From contig CM042685.1 of assembly GCA_023614405.1 (NCBI GenBank), forward strand, positions 86,170,684 to 86,234,683: DNA of 64,000 nucleotides, written 5' to 3'. This stretch comes from Avena insularis (Eukaryota > Streptophyta > Magnoliopsida > Poales > Poaceae). Below the pieces are notes generated by a model that had not been told where the DNA came from, did no database searches, and saw only the letters and a list, made by a program, of their open reading frames with translations. Shown one piece after another: positions 44,581-54,383 of the stretch (position 1 is its first letter; each line of letters opens with the position of its first letter). A program made the translations under genes and the position numbers.

Positions 44581-45936
44581 ACACCAAGAATCCAGACAGA
44601 GTTGACTCTTTCAGTCATGCAGTGAAAAAGATCCCTCCGGCTTGGACAAAATCGTTCATGGAATATCTCGTACACGGAACTTTGCCCGACGATGAGGTCG
44701 AAAGAAGGCAAATAGTACATCGAGCAAAGGGCTATACCATAATCAATGGACAACTCTACAAAAGAAACACCACTGGTGTATACCTTAAGTGTGTTTCCCA
44801 GCAAGAACATATTTAAATCCTTCATGAGATCCATCTCGGAGATTGCGGGCATCACGCTGCTCCTCGATCGTTGGTCTCCAAAGCCTTCCGGCAAGGATTC
44901 TACTGGCTGGCCGCAAAGGTGGACGCCGACAAGCTGGTTGAGATGTGCATGGGATGCCAGTACTACGCCCGTCAACCCCATGTTCCAGCTGAAGAATTGC
45001 GAACAATACCAATAACTTGGCCATTTGCAGTCTGGGGGCTAGACATGGTTGGTCCATTACAGACGGCACCATGTGGATTTACGCATCTGCTAGTAGAAAT
45101 TGATAAAATTCACCAAGTGGATAGAAGCTAAACCCATTAGAAAGCTTGATAGGGCAACTGCCCTTAGGTTTTTCTGGGATCTAGTGGTGAGATTTGGTCT
45201 CCCACATAGCATTATCACCAACAACGGCACCAACTTGTCACTCAGAGAAGTGGAAGCTTATTGTTGGGAGAAGGGCATCCGACTTGACTTGGCATCTGTG
45301 GCAGACCCACAGTCCAATGGCCAAGTTGAGCGATCCAATGGATTAATTCTGCAGGGAATCAAGCCACGTCCAGAGGCACCGCTACATAGAGCAGCTGGAG
45401 CCTAGGTGGAGGAATTAGCATCTGTGTTGTGGAGTTTACAAACTACACCCAACAGATCCACTGGCTACACCCCTTACTTCATGGTATATGGAGCAGAAGC
45501 CATCCTGCCTTCCGACATCCTTCATGATTCACCAAGAGTTGCTGCCTATGACGAAGATGACGCTGAAGAATCCAGACGCCTAGATGTGGACCTTCTCGAG
45601 GAAGAGCGCGTATTGGCATGCCAAAGATCCTCCATCTACCAGCAGAAGCTACACAGCTACCATAGTCGCCGCGTTCGGCATCGCTCGTTTAAAGAGGGGG
45701 ATCTGGTGCTCTGACTTAAGCAGAAGATGTCACACAAATTATCCCCACCATGGGAAGGACCGTTCATCATAAGCAAGGCGCTGCTCAATGGGTCTTACTA
45801 CCTCGTTGACAATCGTGAACATGAGGATACACCTAGCGATGATCATAAGCGTAAGCGACGTGACACGGATGATGACTACCCGGAGCTTGATCGGCCATGG
45901 AACATAGCATAGCTTCGTCCTTTTTACACTTAGCAT
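44581..45936 (+). pseudogene. Tat-C integrase
   Basis: Zinc domain ILHEIHLGDCGHHAAPRSLV ... EMCMGCQYYAR; core WPFAVWGLDMVG, a one-base frameshift near 45107, FTKWIEAKPIRKLDR, HSIITNNGTNLS, DPQSNGQVERSNGLILQGIK; then GYTPYFMVYGAEAILPSDI and the C-terminal part KLHSYHSRRVRHRSFKEGDL, LSPPWEGPFIISKALLNGSY. The second catalytic Asp is Asn (45220-45222). Stops at 44814-44816, 45403-45405, 45712-45714 and 45910-45912. Confidence 0.9.
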
Positions 45937-46438
45937 ATTTTTTATCTACTGTGTACTTCTTATATGATTAATGAAATAAAGCTCTCTGGTTCACCCATTT
46001 TTCTGAGTATTCTACCTCCTTTAGTGTTCATTTTTGGATCGTATAAAACCTTTATACGCAAGCTTTGCATTTGCACGTGTGAAAATTCCGCCTACGGGCG
46101 TTAGCTTAAGTTTTCTGGTCTACACGTTCTTTGTTGTTTTTATGTGGATTCTGGATTAGTGACTTTTGGCACTTGTTGTCGGCGATTTTGTGCTTAGGTT
46201 ATTGATGGTGCCATTGGGCATCATCACCTGAGCGCATGGTTCCGATTACGAGTCTTCCGACTCATGAAAGGTCAAGCATAAATACCAGAGTAATGGATAA
46301 GCCAGCACTTGCTTAAAAAATATTTACATGGCAGAACCAGTACTTGAGTAGCAGCAAATTACAACTATTGTTTTTCTGCCTTAAGTTAACATAGTAGTTT
46401 TTCCGCATACACCAAACAAGAGGAATACAAAGTGTTTT
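45937..46438. other. Spacer between pol and antisense gene of Tat-C
   Basis: About 500 bp, AT-rich, homologous to 15214-15724 of Tat-B. No coding signal. It would hold the 3' ends of both convergent transcripts. Confidence 0.6.
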
Positions 46439-49400
46439 TCATTCCTCTAGCGCAGGAGACTTTGACGCAGCATCTTCGGCAGCAGGAGAGCCATCCTCTT
46501 CGAAGTCGGTGGTCTTGAGGGAATCAGAGGATCTTTGGTTGTCGCCGTCAATGAACTCCTGAGGCACGAAGACGTTGTGGTCGACCAACTTGGCAACCCT
46601 AGTGTCAAAACCCGTGAGTGATTCCTACATAGCCTTATGGTCAATCTTCTGGCCTTCATCTTCTACATCGGGAAGACCCGAAGTCACCGTGTCGAGGTCG
46701 GCGTTTTCGTAGTGCGCCTTGACCATTGCCAGTGTCATCCTTGCGCCAGCTCGGGTACATGAAGCTTTCCAGCTTACGATACGCTCGGGGGCTTGGCGCA
46801 AGATCTCCGAGTACTTCCTCATGGAGTCCACCGCCTTGATGTTGATGTTGAGGGGCATGGCAATCTCCATAGCTTGCTTGACGGCGGTGCTGATGAAGTT
46901 GCCAGCGAGTACCATGCATTCCTTTGGCAGAGGAGGCGACTTGGTCAAACCAATAGGAGATGCATTTCTGACAAGCAAAAGGAGTGCATGAGTTCAATAA
47001 TTCAACAAGTTAAAAGTACCTGGCTTACAGAATCACAAGATGGAGAATCACTTACCAAAGATGCTCGCCTCGTCTTGTTGGAGTGTCTCCACCATGGAGT
47101 CCCGCTCTTGTCAGACAATCTTTTAGGCTTCAAGGTTGCGTTCATTCTACTTATCGGCAGCTTTCTTCTGCTCCTTGAGGATCGCAATCTCCTCCTTCAA
47201 ACGGTCATCTCCGTATTGGCGGACTCCTGCAATGCCTTCATGGATTCATCATGCATCTTCACGGTATTAGTCCTCTCCTGCTTAAGGATCTTGTTTTCTC
47301 TATCCAGCAACTCAATGTGCTTGGATTCCTCAACAATGTCCTTGGCCTTGGCGATGGTTTCTACAAGTCTTAGAAAGAACAGCACACAATGAGTAGTCGT
47401 AGAGTGATGGCACAAGACCAAGATGAGTGCAAAATTGGAAGGAAAAAAACAGACTCTTGCTCTTGGTGATTTGTTCCTTCAAAAAGGCAGTTTTACCCTT
47501 TTCATCTTCCAACTCAGCGTGCATCTTGTGGAACTTCTCGTTGGCAACGCCTCTCCGAGCATTCTCACTCTGTGGAAAGAATACCAAAATCACTTAGTCT
47601 ACTTGGAGCATCTAGCCGGATAATTATCCACCTAGAGGGTTGGGGGCTAAAGTGAGATTTTTTAACTCCGCAAAATACTTAGTCTTTCTTTAAGCATCTA
47701 GTCGGAACTGATTAAGTTTTCACCTAGAAGCTTGGGGGCTACAATACGAGTTTTTCAGCAAGTATGCTTATTCTTTCTTTAAGCATCTAGTCGGAACTAA
47801 TTCAGTTTCAACTAGAGGCTTGGGGGCTACAATATTGAAATTTACAAACACTGTGTATGCTACTCTGAAAGTATCTAGTCGGAATAATTCATTCAAACTA
47901 AATACTTGGGGGCTACAGTGCGAAGTTTTCTAGCTTAGTCACTCTTAGATCATTCAAACGCAAAAACCTATGGTTTTCCGTCTAAATACTCGGGGGATAC
48001 AGTGGGATACTCATATGAAATGCAAAAGGAAAATAAAAGTTACTAGTGCGATGATCTTGAGGTTGGTGGCACTCTTGGCAAATTTCTTTCTCAAGCAAAG
48101 GCTATTTCCTTGCAGGATATCCGCTTTCTTGAGAAGCTCCTCAAGGCCGCAAGTCGGAGAAGTTTTGCTGCACCAGGAGCCAGAGTTGAGCTTCTCGGCG
48201 TGAGCACCGGGTAGACTATCTTCGGGAGCACTGTTGACGTCCTGGGTGCACAGGCGCCTCTTTTGACACACGTTCCGCCTACCACCATCGCCTTACTGCT
48301 ACCGATGGCATCCTTAGCTAGAGCTTTAGCCATTTTGGAAGCAGTACTTTCGTGTGTCGCCTGCTCGTCGACTAAGACAAGATCCACGGAGACACTTGGG
48401 TCCACTTCCATGGCGGAAGGGCCAGATGCATCCTTAGCCGGAGAGCTTGTCGGACCAATGACAGTCTGGAAGTTGGGAGTGGTAGGGGCGATGGCGGGAT
48501 ATGCTTGGTGCAACACATCTCGGTGCAACATGTCTCTAATCTTTTTAGAAGACCTCGATGTTTTGGAGGTCTTGTTCAAACTTATACTGGATTTCTTCCT
48601 GAAACATGCAAAAGTATCAGTACAGGAATAAGACAAGCAATGGACAATGTCGGAGCATGATAAGCTTACACAACAGTGGGTGCTTTGGTAAAAGGGATCC
48701 CGGTAATTCTTCTTTTCTCCGCCTCGAGGGAAGCGGTAGTCTTCTTGGAGGATCCACCCTCTGTCTTCTTCTTCTTGCCCCTGTCGGCAGCGTCAGAGGT
48801 GGATCTCTTCCACTTTCGTGCTAACGGGACATCATTGTCGGACACGATGGTGACTTCCTTCATCTTGGGCTCATAGATTTGGATAGCCATGCTATCTTCC
48901 TCTAGACTTTTGAGCTGTTAAGTGAAATCCCAAAGTGGTAGATCAGATCATAATGGCTAGACGGAAGAACTGGACTATATGTCATACACGGAAAATAAAC
49001 AGGTACCTCTGGGCACTTGCGCTACTCTAACATATCGTAGGTGATGGTGAAGCCACGCTTCCTGTCCTTCACCTTGACAACGTCCTTGAGGGGGAGCTTG
49101 ACGGAGTCAGTCAAGAATTGTCCTCGGAGATGCGGAGGCTATCTTTGCTATTCTTGGTGTACTGGTGCATCATATTCAAGCGGTGCTGCAGAGGCTGGAT
49201 CAGCCTGACGAACCAGCACATGGCTAGGTCAGACCCGTCTCTACGAACCACTCTATCCGCCTTATGGCACGGGAAGCATCGTTGTCGGAGGTAAGGGGGC
49301 ATGGGATCTCCATGTCGGGGCTTCAACGGCGGCACCATCGACGAAGTCCAGGTACGTCCCTTCTCGGCCGGCCAGAGGGATATGTGGGCCGTAGCAGTAC

Positions 49401-50052
49401 GTTTGTTGCCAGTTCTTGCAGGACTCATGGCCGACGATGTCGGGGAACTTCCGGCCAGGCCGGATCTTAAAACTAATCGTTTTGCAATTTCTGAGCTTGT
49501 CCTTGCTTGCTCCGGCTTCCCTCTTGACGGTAAGAAGTAGATGAAGAAGTCTAACCTTGGTCTAATCCCTAGGTAACCCTCACAAAGCTCCACGTAGTTG
49601 CTAAGCGCGAGGATGCTATTGGGGGAGAGGTTCTGGGGTTGAACCAGGTAATGGCTAAGGATAGAAAGGAAGAGGTCGGAGATCAGAAGGGAGACGCCGC
49701 GTACCAATTGTGCTTTGAGGTACACCTTCTCTCCGGCTTGGGGAGAAGGGCTGACCTCGCCGGCCGGCGCCGCCCGCCAGATGAGCCCCTCCATTGCGGG
49801 GAGGTATCCTTCAGTGACCAGCTCCTTGATATCACCATTGGTGATATCTGAGCCGCACCAATCTCCTTTGTGGGAATCGCTTTCCTCTTCCAGCGGCTCC
49901 ATCCCCGCTGGGATATGGTTGTCGCTGGTGGCTTCCACCACCACGGACCGAGGCAGCACCACACCCTCTGGGGGCACGTGGATGGAGCCCGCCGGTTTAG
50001 CCACGGCCTTGTTCGTCACCGCCATGGACGGGGTGGAGCTACTGCTCGCCAT
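46439..50052 (-). pseudogene. Antisense accessory gene of Tat-C, six exons, Transposase_28-like with coiled coil
   Basis: ATG at 50052 gives MASSSSTPSMAVTNKAVAKP, aligned with the Tat-B copy. Inferred exons on minus: 50052-49007, 48914-48670, 48598-48044, 47569-47461, 47360-47056, 46967-46439. Exon 1 has KAQLVRGVSLLISDLFLSIL, LVQPQNLSPNSILALSNYVE and GYLGIRPRLDFFIYF (Transposase_28-like core); a one-base loss near 49533 shifts its frame. Exon 2 is basic (DRGKKKKTEGGSSKKTTASL), exon 3 low complexity ending LEELLKKADIL. Exons 4-5 are coiled coil (KFHKMHAELEDEKGKTAFLK). Exon 6 is the C-terminal helical domain (PKECMVLAGNFISTAVKQAM ... LAMVKAHYENADLDTVTSGL). Intron ends are GT-AG except a GC donor after exon 4. 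Function unknown. Confidence 0.78.
47600..48010 (+). repeat. Intronic array of polypurine-tract-like motifs (Tat-C)
   Basis: Five units about 85-91 bp apart, each with TTGGGGGCTACA or one to two changes (starting near 47640, 47732, 47820, 47906, 47990) and with AAGCATCTAGTCGGAA upstream in most. The true tract before the 3' LTR is CGGGGGCTAC. The array lies in intron 3 of the antisense gene. Confidence 0.9.
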
Positions 50053-50197
50053 TGGAGTAGAGGAGAGGTGACTGGGAGATTGGAAGAGGTTAGGGTTTTT
50101 CGCGTATGCGCGGAGTGCTCGAGGAGGTGCTTGCAGGAGGACGACGATGACGCAGGGGGAGAATGAGGTGAAAAGATAAAAATCCACCACGGTTGAA

Positions 50198-50204
50198 ATT
50201 TATA
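50198..50204 (-). promoter_or_regulatory. TATA box of the antisense gene of Tat-C
   Basis: Minus strand GGTTATAAATTTC, about 147 bp before the ATG at 50052. Followed by AACCGTGGTG and TTTTTATCTTTTCACC, shared with Tat-B. Confidence 0.62.
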
Positions 50205-50638
50205 ACCCCCAGCGTCATGATTCGTGCAAAGTGATCGAATGGTTGCTGCGTGGATAGCGCATGTGTGCGCGTGCACAGAAATTTCGCCACGTTCCCAACC
50301 GCCACCGCCAACGGTTCGTATCCTTCGCGCAGGAAAAACGGACATGATTGTGTTTTCTACATGTGTGAGTTATGAGGCATTGCTGACCTATGGTCTATGT
50401 TGCTCTAGCAGACACGGGGAGGTGAACCATCACATCGGAATATTCCAGCATGGACGGATCCAGTCCGGCTACGGGAAGAGTACGATGGAAGATTCAGCAT
50501 TTCTCCGACTTACAAGTAGAAGACGGAGAACATTGCAGGGTTCTTGGGATGACTACAAGATATTGCTTGACGATTTGCCGACATCCATCTAGATGGAGCA
50601 TTCAACCTGAAGAGGCAAGACGTCGCAAGATATCGGAG

Positions 50639-50653
50639 TTTTCCGGGGGCTAC
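50639..50653 (+). other. Polypurine tract of Tat-C
   Basis: TTTTCCGGGGGCTAC immediately before TGTTGGGG of the 3' LTR. Confidence 0.85.
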
Positions 50654-51093
50654 TGTTGGGGATATGCTATATGGGTATCCTCATAGCATGTCCTCTATCC
50701 GGATAACCCGGGTGGCCCACAGTTGGTAGCATGGCCCATGTCCTGCTGGGCGTCCCAGTTAGATGGATCCAGAAGGGAGGCCCATGCCGGATAAAGGAAG
50801 GCTGCAGAGGAGTCACCGATGTACCAGGAGCCTTGGAGTGCAAGACACGCTAGACTAGTTGTATGCAGTGTAGGACTCTCTAACCTGACCGGATAGGACT
50901 TTCCCTATAACCCTAGGACCTGGCGACTATATAAGTAGGACCTATCAGAGTCTTTAGGGAACCGATTAACACGTCATACCAGTAACTCTCATACCAATTA
51001 ACTCATACCTCGCATAGAGAACCGATTCCTGTAACTCGGCGTATTGCATTGTGAGGACCCCTCCATGGCGTACTCATCGGCAATACCATGACA
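50654..51093 (+). repeat. 3' LTR of Tat-C
   Basis: 440 bp, ends ACCATGACA. TATA box ACTATATAAG near 50926-50935. It lacks about 120 bp present in the 5' LTR and has a short duplication near 50965-51000. Confidence 0.94.
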
Positions 51094-52708
51094 GCAGAGG
51101 TTGTACACTTTACCCACATAATTTGATTACCTTGCCCTAATCTAGACCAATAATGGGTCAAGTAACTGGTCAAGACTCTCCGGATGCCACTCTAGTATAG
51201 GCCCTACCCTATGAGTTGTTCCCCTCAACACCTGGACGCCTGGATCCACGGACCAAATGGAGTACCATCCGACTCCTTAGAAGGGGCACTTTCAATGAGG
51301 GGCTCATAGTATCGCCGGACTGCACCTGAGGGCAGTTCACAATTCCTCCAGGTGGCTGCCTCGTAGTTGACCCTTTATGTAAAGGAACCCCGGAATTTGA
51401 GAGAGCTGGTCCCTTATATGTAGGTATCCTACTACCATTTGAGGCTAAATAAATTATGGTCTTCTAGCATTTGAGGGATATAGGTATGCATGTTCATTGG
51501 GAGTTGGAATTAGTTCTGAACCATTTTTGGTTTGACCTAGAGAAATTATTAAAGGTATAAACATCATTTTTTTGTTATTTTTACTATTGGCAAACCATAG
51601 TTCACCTTGTATTGGGACCATTTCCATTGGTTGGGTATTTCAATTATCATCTACAGGAATTTGGGTTCACCCCATTTGGGGTTCACAAACTCCCAGAAAA
51701 AATTAAGGAGTGAAAACGAAATGTCCTAGCATTATTTTTACTAGAAAATAACGGGAGACGATTTAGGTGCAGTCCTTGTTCTGCATGGTGAGGAAAATCT
51801 TAGGGAACCCGTAGACATTTATATATGGTCAATTCATGTTTGTTTCCATTTTTCAATCGAATTAAACCAATTGATAAAATCTGGACATAAAAATATACTA
51901 AAAAGAATAAGGGGGAGAAGCCTCGCGGGACATATCTGGTGATAAAGGCCCAGAGCGGAGCCGGGCCAGCCCAGCGCACCGCCTGAAAGGCGCGGGCTGT
52001 TCCTTCCAGACATGGCCCAGGGGCGGCAAAGGGGTAAGGGAGCCTCCTGGCCGTTCGATCTCCCCTAGATCGACGATCGGGGGTCGTCTTCCACCCTGGG
52101 AGCAGTGCGCGCGGGAGGAAACCCTAGGAAGGTTCGGTGGCGATGCAGGGGACCTCACCAGGCGACGATGAGGCGTCGGGGAGGTGGGGGATTGATGCGG
52201 CATTCTTCGACGGTCACGGGGATGGTCGGCACAATGAGGTTTGACGCCAGAGGACTCTCGTGATGGCGACTGAGAGAGGTCCTCGGGAGCTCATCGGGAA
52301 TGTGTCCAGAAGCGGTCCTGGACCAAGAAAAATACATGGGGAGAGTAAGAGGAGGTAGGTAAGCAAGGTAGGGGGACATGTAGGTCTAGGGGAGCAAGGA
52401 GGAGGAGGAGGCTACGCTCGATTTCTTGCTTAGGGCTAGAGCTTCTTCCTATCTTTCTCTCGAGCAGAGCAGAGCAGGGGAGGAGTACAGGGTAATAGGG
52501 GAGGTGTTGGAGAGGGAGATGAGTGGAAATGAGGCAGAGGGGAAGTGGTTTGCTGGCTTCTAGCCTGATAAACAAAAGGTGGGGAGGTCCATGGTGGACT
52601 TTGTCCATTAAGGCAAGGGAGGGAGGAGCTGGCTAGGGATAGGTCGACATGCGCGATGTTGGGAGGGTGTGGGGTCTAGGTGCTCGACCAGGGAGAGAGG
52701 GGAGCTGT
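51094..52708. repeat. LTR-like fragment, right part
   Basis: Continuation of 37270-37998 after Tat-C. AT-rich to 51900, then GC-rich (51900-52700) like the second half of the solo LTR at 28801. No coding domain. Cut at about 52709 by another LTR. Confidence 0.45.
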
Positions 52709-53187
52709 GATATGTCAAACGTATCTATAATTTTGATGCTCCATGCTTGTTCTTACCAACTATCTTATGTTTTGTCCATAGTTTGAGGCATTTTTATACA
52801 TTTTCTGGAACTAACCTATTGACAAGATACCAAAGTGCCGGTTCCTATTTTCTACTATTTTTGGTTTCAGAAAAGCTAGTAAAGAAACATTCTCGGAATT
52901 GGATGAAAAAAGCCTAATCAATATTTTACCGTAATGAAGAAGGAGTCCAGAGGAGGGGCGACGAGGCGCGATAAGGCGGCCAGACCACCCCATGGTGCGG
53001 CCAAGGGTGGACCCGCGCCAGGGCATGGTGTAGGCCCCATGGTCCTCAACCGACCTTGCCCCTTTGTCGTGGTGGTGGCATGGCAGATGCCATGGGTAGG
53101 ATTAAGTTGGGGGCCGAATGGGTGCTTTTGGTCACCGGGGAGGGAGTGCACGGTCGAGCCATGCACGAAGAACAAGAAGAACTCTCC
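52709..53187 (+). repeat. Fragment of a Triticeae Gypsy LTR
   Basis: Starts TGATATGTCAAACGTATCTA and runs through TTTCTGGAACTAACCTATTG and TTTTGGTTTCAGAAA, words I know from a very common Triticeae LTR that starts TGATACGTCTCC. It ends without a matching terminus near 53187, so it is a truncated copy. Confidence 0.65.
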
Positions 53188-54383
53188 ACACTTGACAATT
53201 TGATTGATACCCCAAAGATTACAAGTGCTCCTTGAGCTGTATTGGTTTGAGTACGCAGCCCTAGTTCCCTACTTGGTCCAACCTCGTTCTACTACTGCTA
53301 TGCCCTCCCTTATATAGGCAGTGCAAGCTAGCTAATACCCCTTTGGGTTCTAGGATTTACTGTTTGGATCTTGGTCCCTACGATATGGGCCAGGTTATGG
53401 GCTTGCCCTTAGCCCATAGGCCCAGTCCATAAAGCTTGACAGCTAACGATCTTCTGGTACGCTGCTTCTTGTTCTTTTTGGCGACATGCTGTTACTGTGT
53501 ACGTTGGCGCTTGCTTTGGGCGTCACTCGGCGTCGCCCTTCTCTTTTAACTATGCTTTACCATGGTCCTTCCCGAACCTTACTCGGAAAGGTGCCACGTG
53601 TCCTTCTTGACTCAGCCCTTCCTCGGTTGACTCGGCTCGTTCGTACCTGCAAGGGTTACAACTTTGTCCTATACGGGCCGAGATAGTTTGTATCTCGGCT
53701 CTCATGCTTATCTTTCCTGGCCGTTATTACCCGGCCTGGTTCCTTTTTTACTCGGAGCTAACCCAGCTGCGCTATGTTTCCCCTCTCTTGACCCTACCGG
53801 GGGTTATACCCCTGAAGCTGGTGAGGTCTAGCAGTTCAAGTTGTTAGGCGTCTCTAGGTTCCTTTTGTGTGAATGGAACTTAGTTTTTGTCTTTTATCTA
53901 TCTCAGTTTCACACCTTGTCGGGTTAGTCTGACAATTTCGGGTCAATCCTTTGACTTCTTGGCTCATTCTTGCCTCAAGCCGAGTTATTTTGGCCAATTC
54001 CGGGTCATTTTCGGCGCGCTTTAGTCACTGACAGCTAGTAATCATGATTACTTGCCTCAATTTTTGTTCCAAGTTCTGGTGGCACAGTGACGGCTGCGCA
54101 ATTATTCCCCGTTACTGTGGCCCATCCCATCGGTCTGCGCCTCTTGTCCTTCCAGCCGTGACGTGGCACTGGATTTTTCGTGTATCCTTGGCTACGTATC
54201 GCTCGCTGACTGGCTCATCCGGCCTGGCACACGGCCACACGCTGGCCGCACGGCACAGTTAGATCCCACTACGGGGGTTTTTACTGCCCTTAAGTAGGTG
54301 TTGGGGGTTTCCACTTCCCCCACGCCTGTTCAGTTTCCTTATCCTTTCTTCTTCCTCGCGCCTACAAGATCGAACTGCCTCCT
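53188..54383 (-). repeat. Probable 3' LTR of Tat-D and flanking leader
   Basis: Contains the TATA box at 53308-53316 (minus) in a low-repeat 150-bp stretch that looks like U5-R of a Gypsy LTR. No clear TG...CA pair was found because the partner LTR is outside the window. The rest to 54383 would be the promoter and leader of the plus-strand gene. Confidence 0.45.

Larger units (their letters stand above)
37999..51093 (+). mobile_element. Tat-C: full-length Tat-lineage Ty3/Gypsy element, plus strand, with antisense gene
   Basis: LTRs 37999-38534 and 50654-51093 start TGTTGGGGATATGCTATATG. Perfect 5-bp target duplication GCAGA. Primer binding site 38537, polypurine tract TTTTCCGGGGGCTAC before 50654. 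Order on plus: Gag-like module, coiled linker, Gag, zinc motif, protease, RT, RNase H, archaeal RNase H, integrase, then a minus-strand spliced gene. Same family as Tat-B, opposite orientation. The LTRs differ by several percent plus two indels, so it is not young. Confidence 0.96.

Noticed and set aside
37270..52708. Naming the LTR-like sequence that hosts Tat-C as a known Triticeae family
   Set aside because: It looks like a long LTR start but I do not recognise it with certainty and cannot search a repeat database.
53188..54383. Exact ends for the Tat-D 3' LTR
   Set aside because: Several TG and CA candidates exist but the partner LTR is outside the window, so none can be confirmed.
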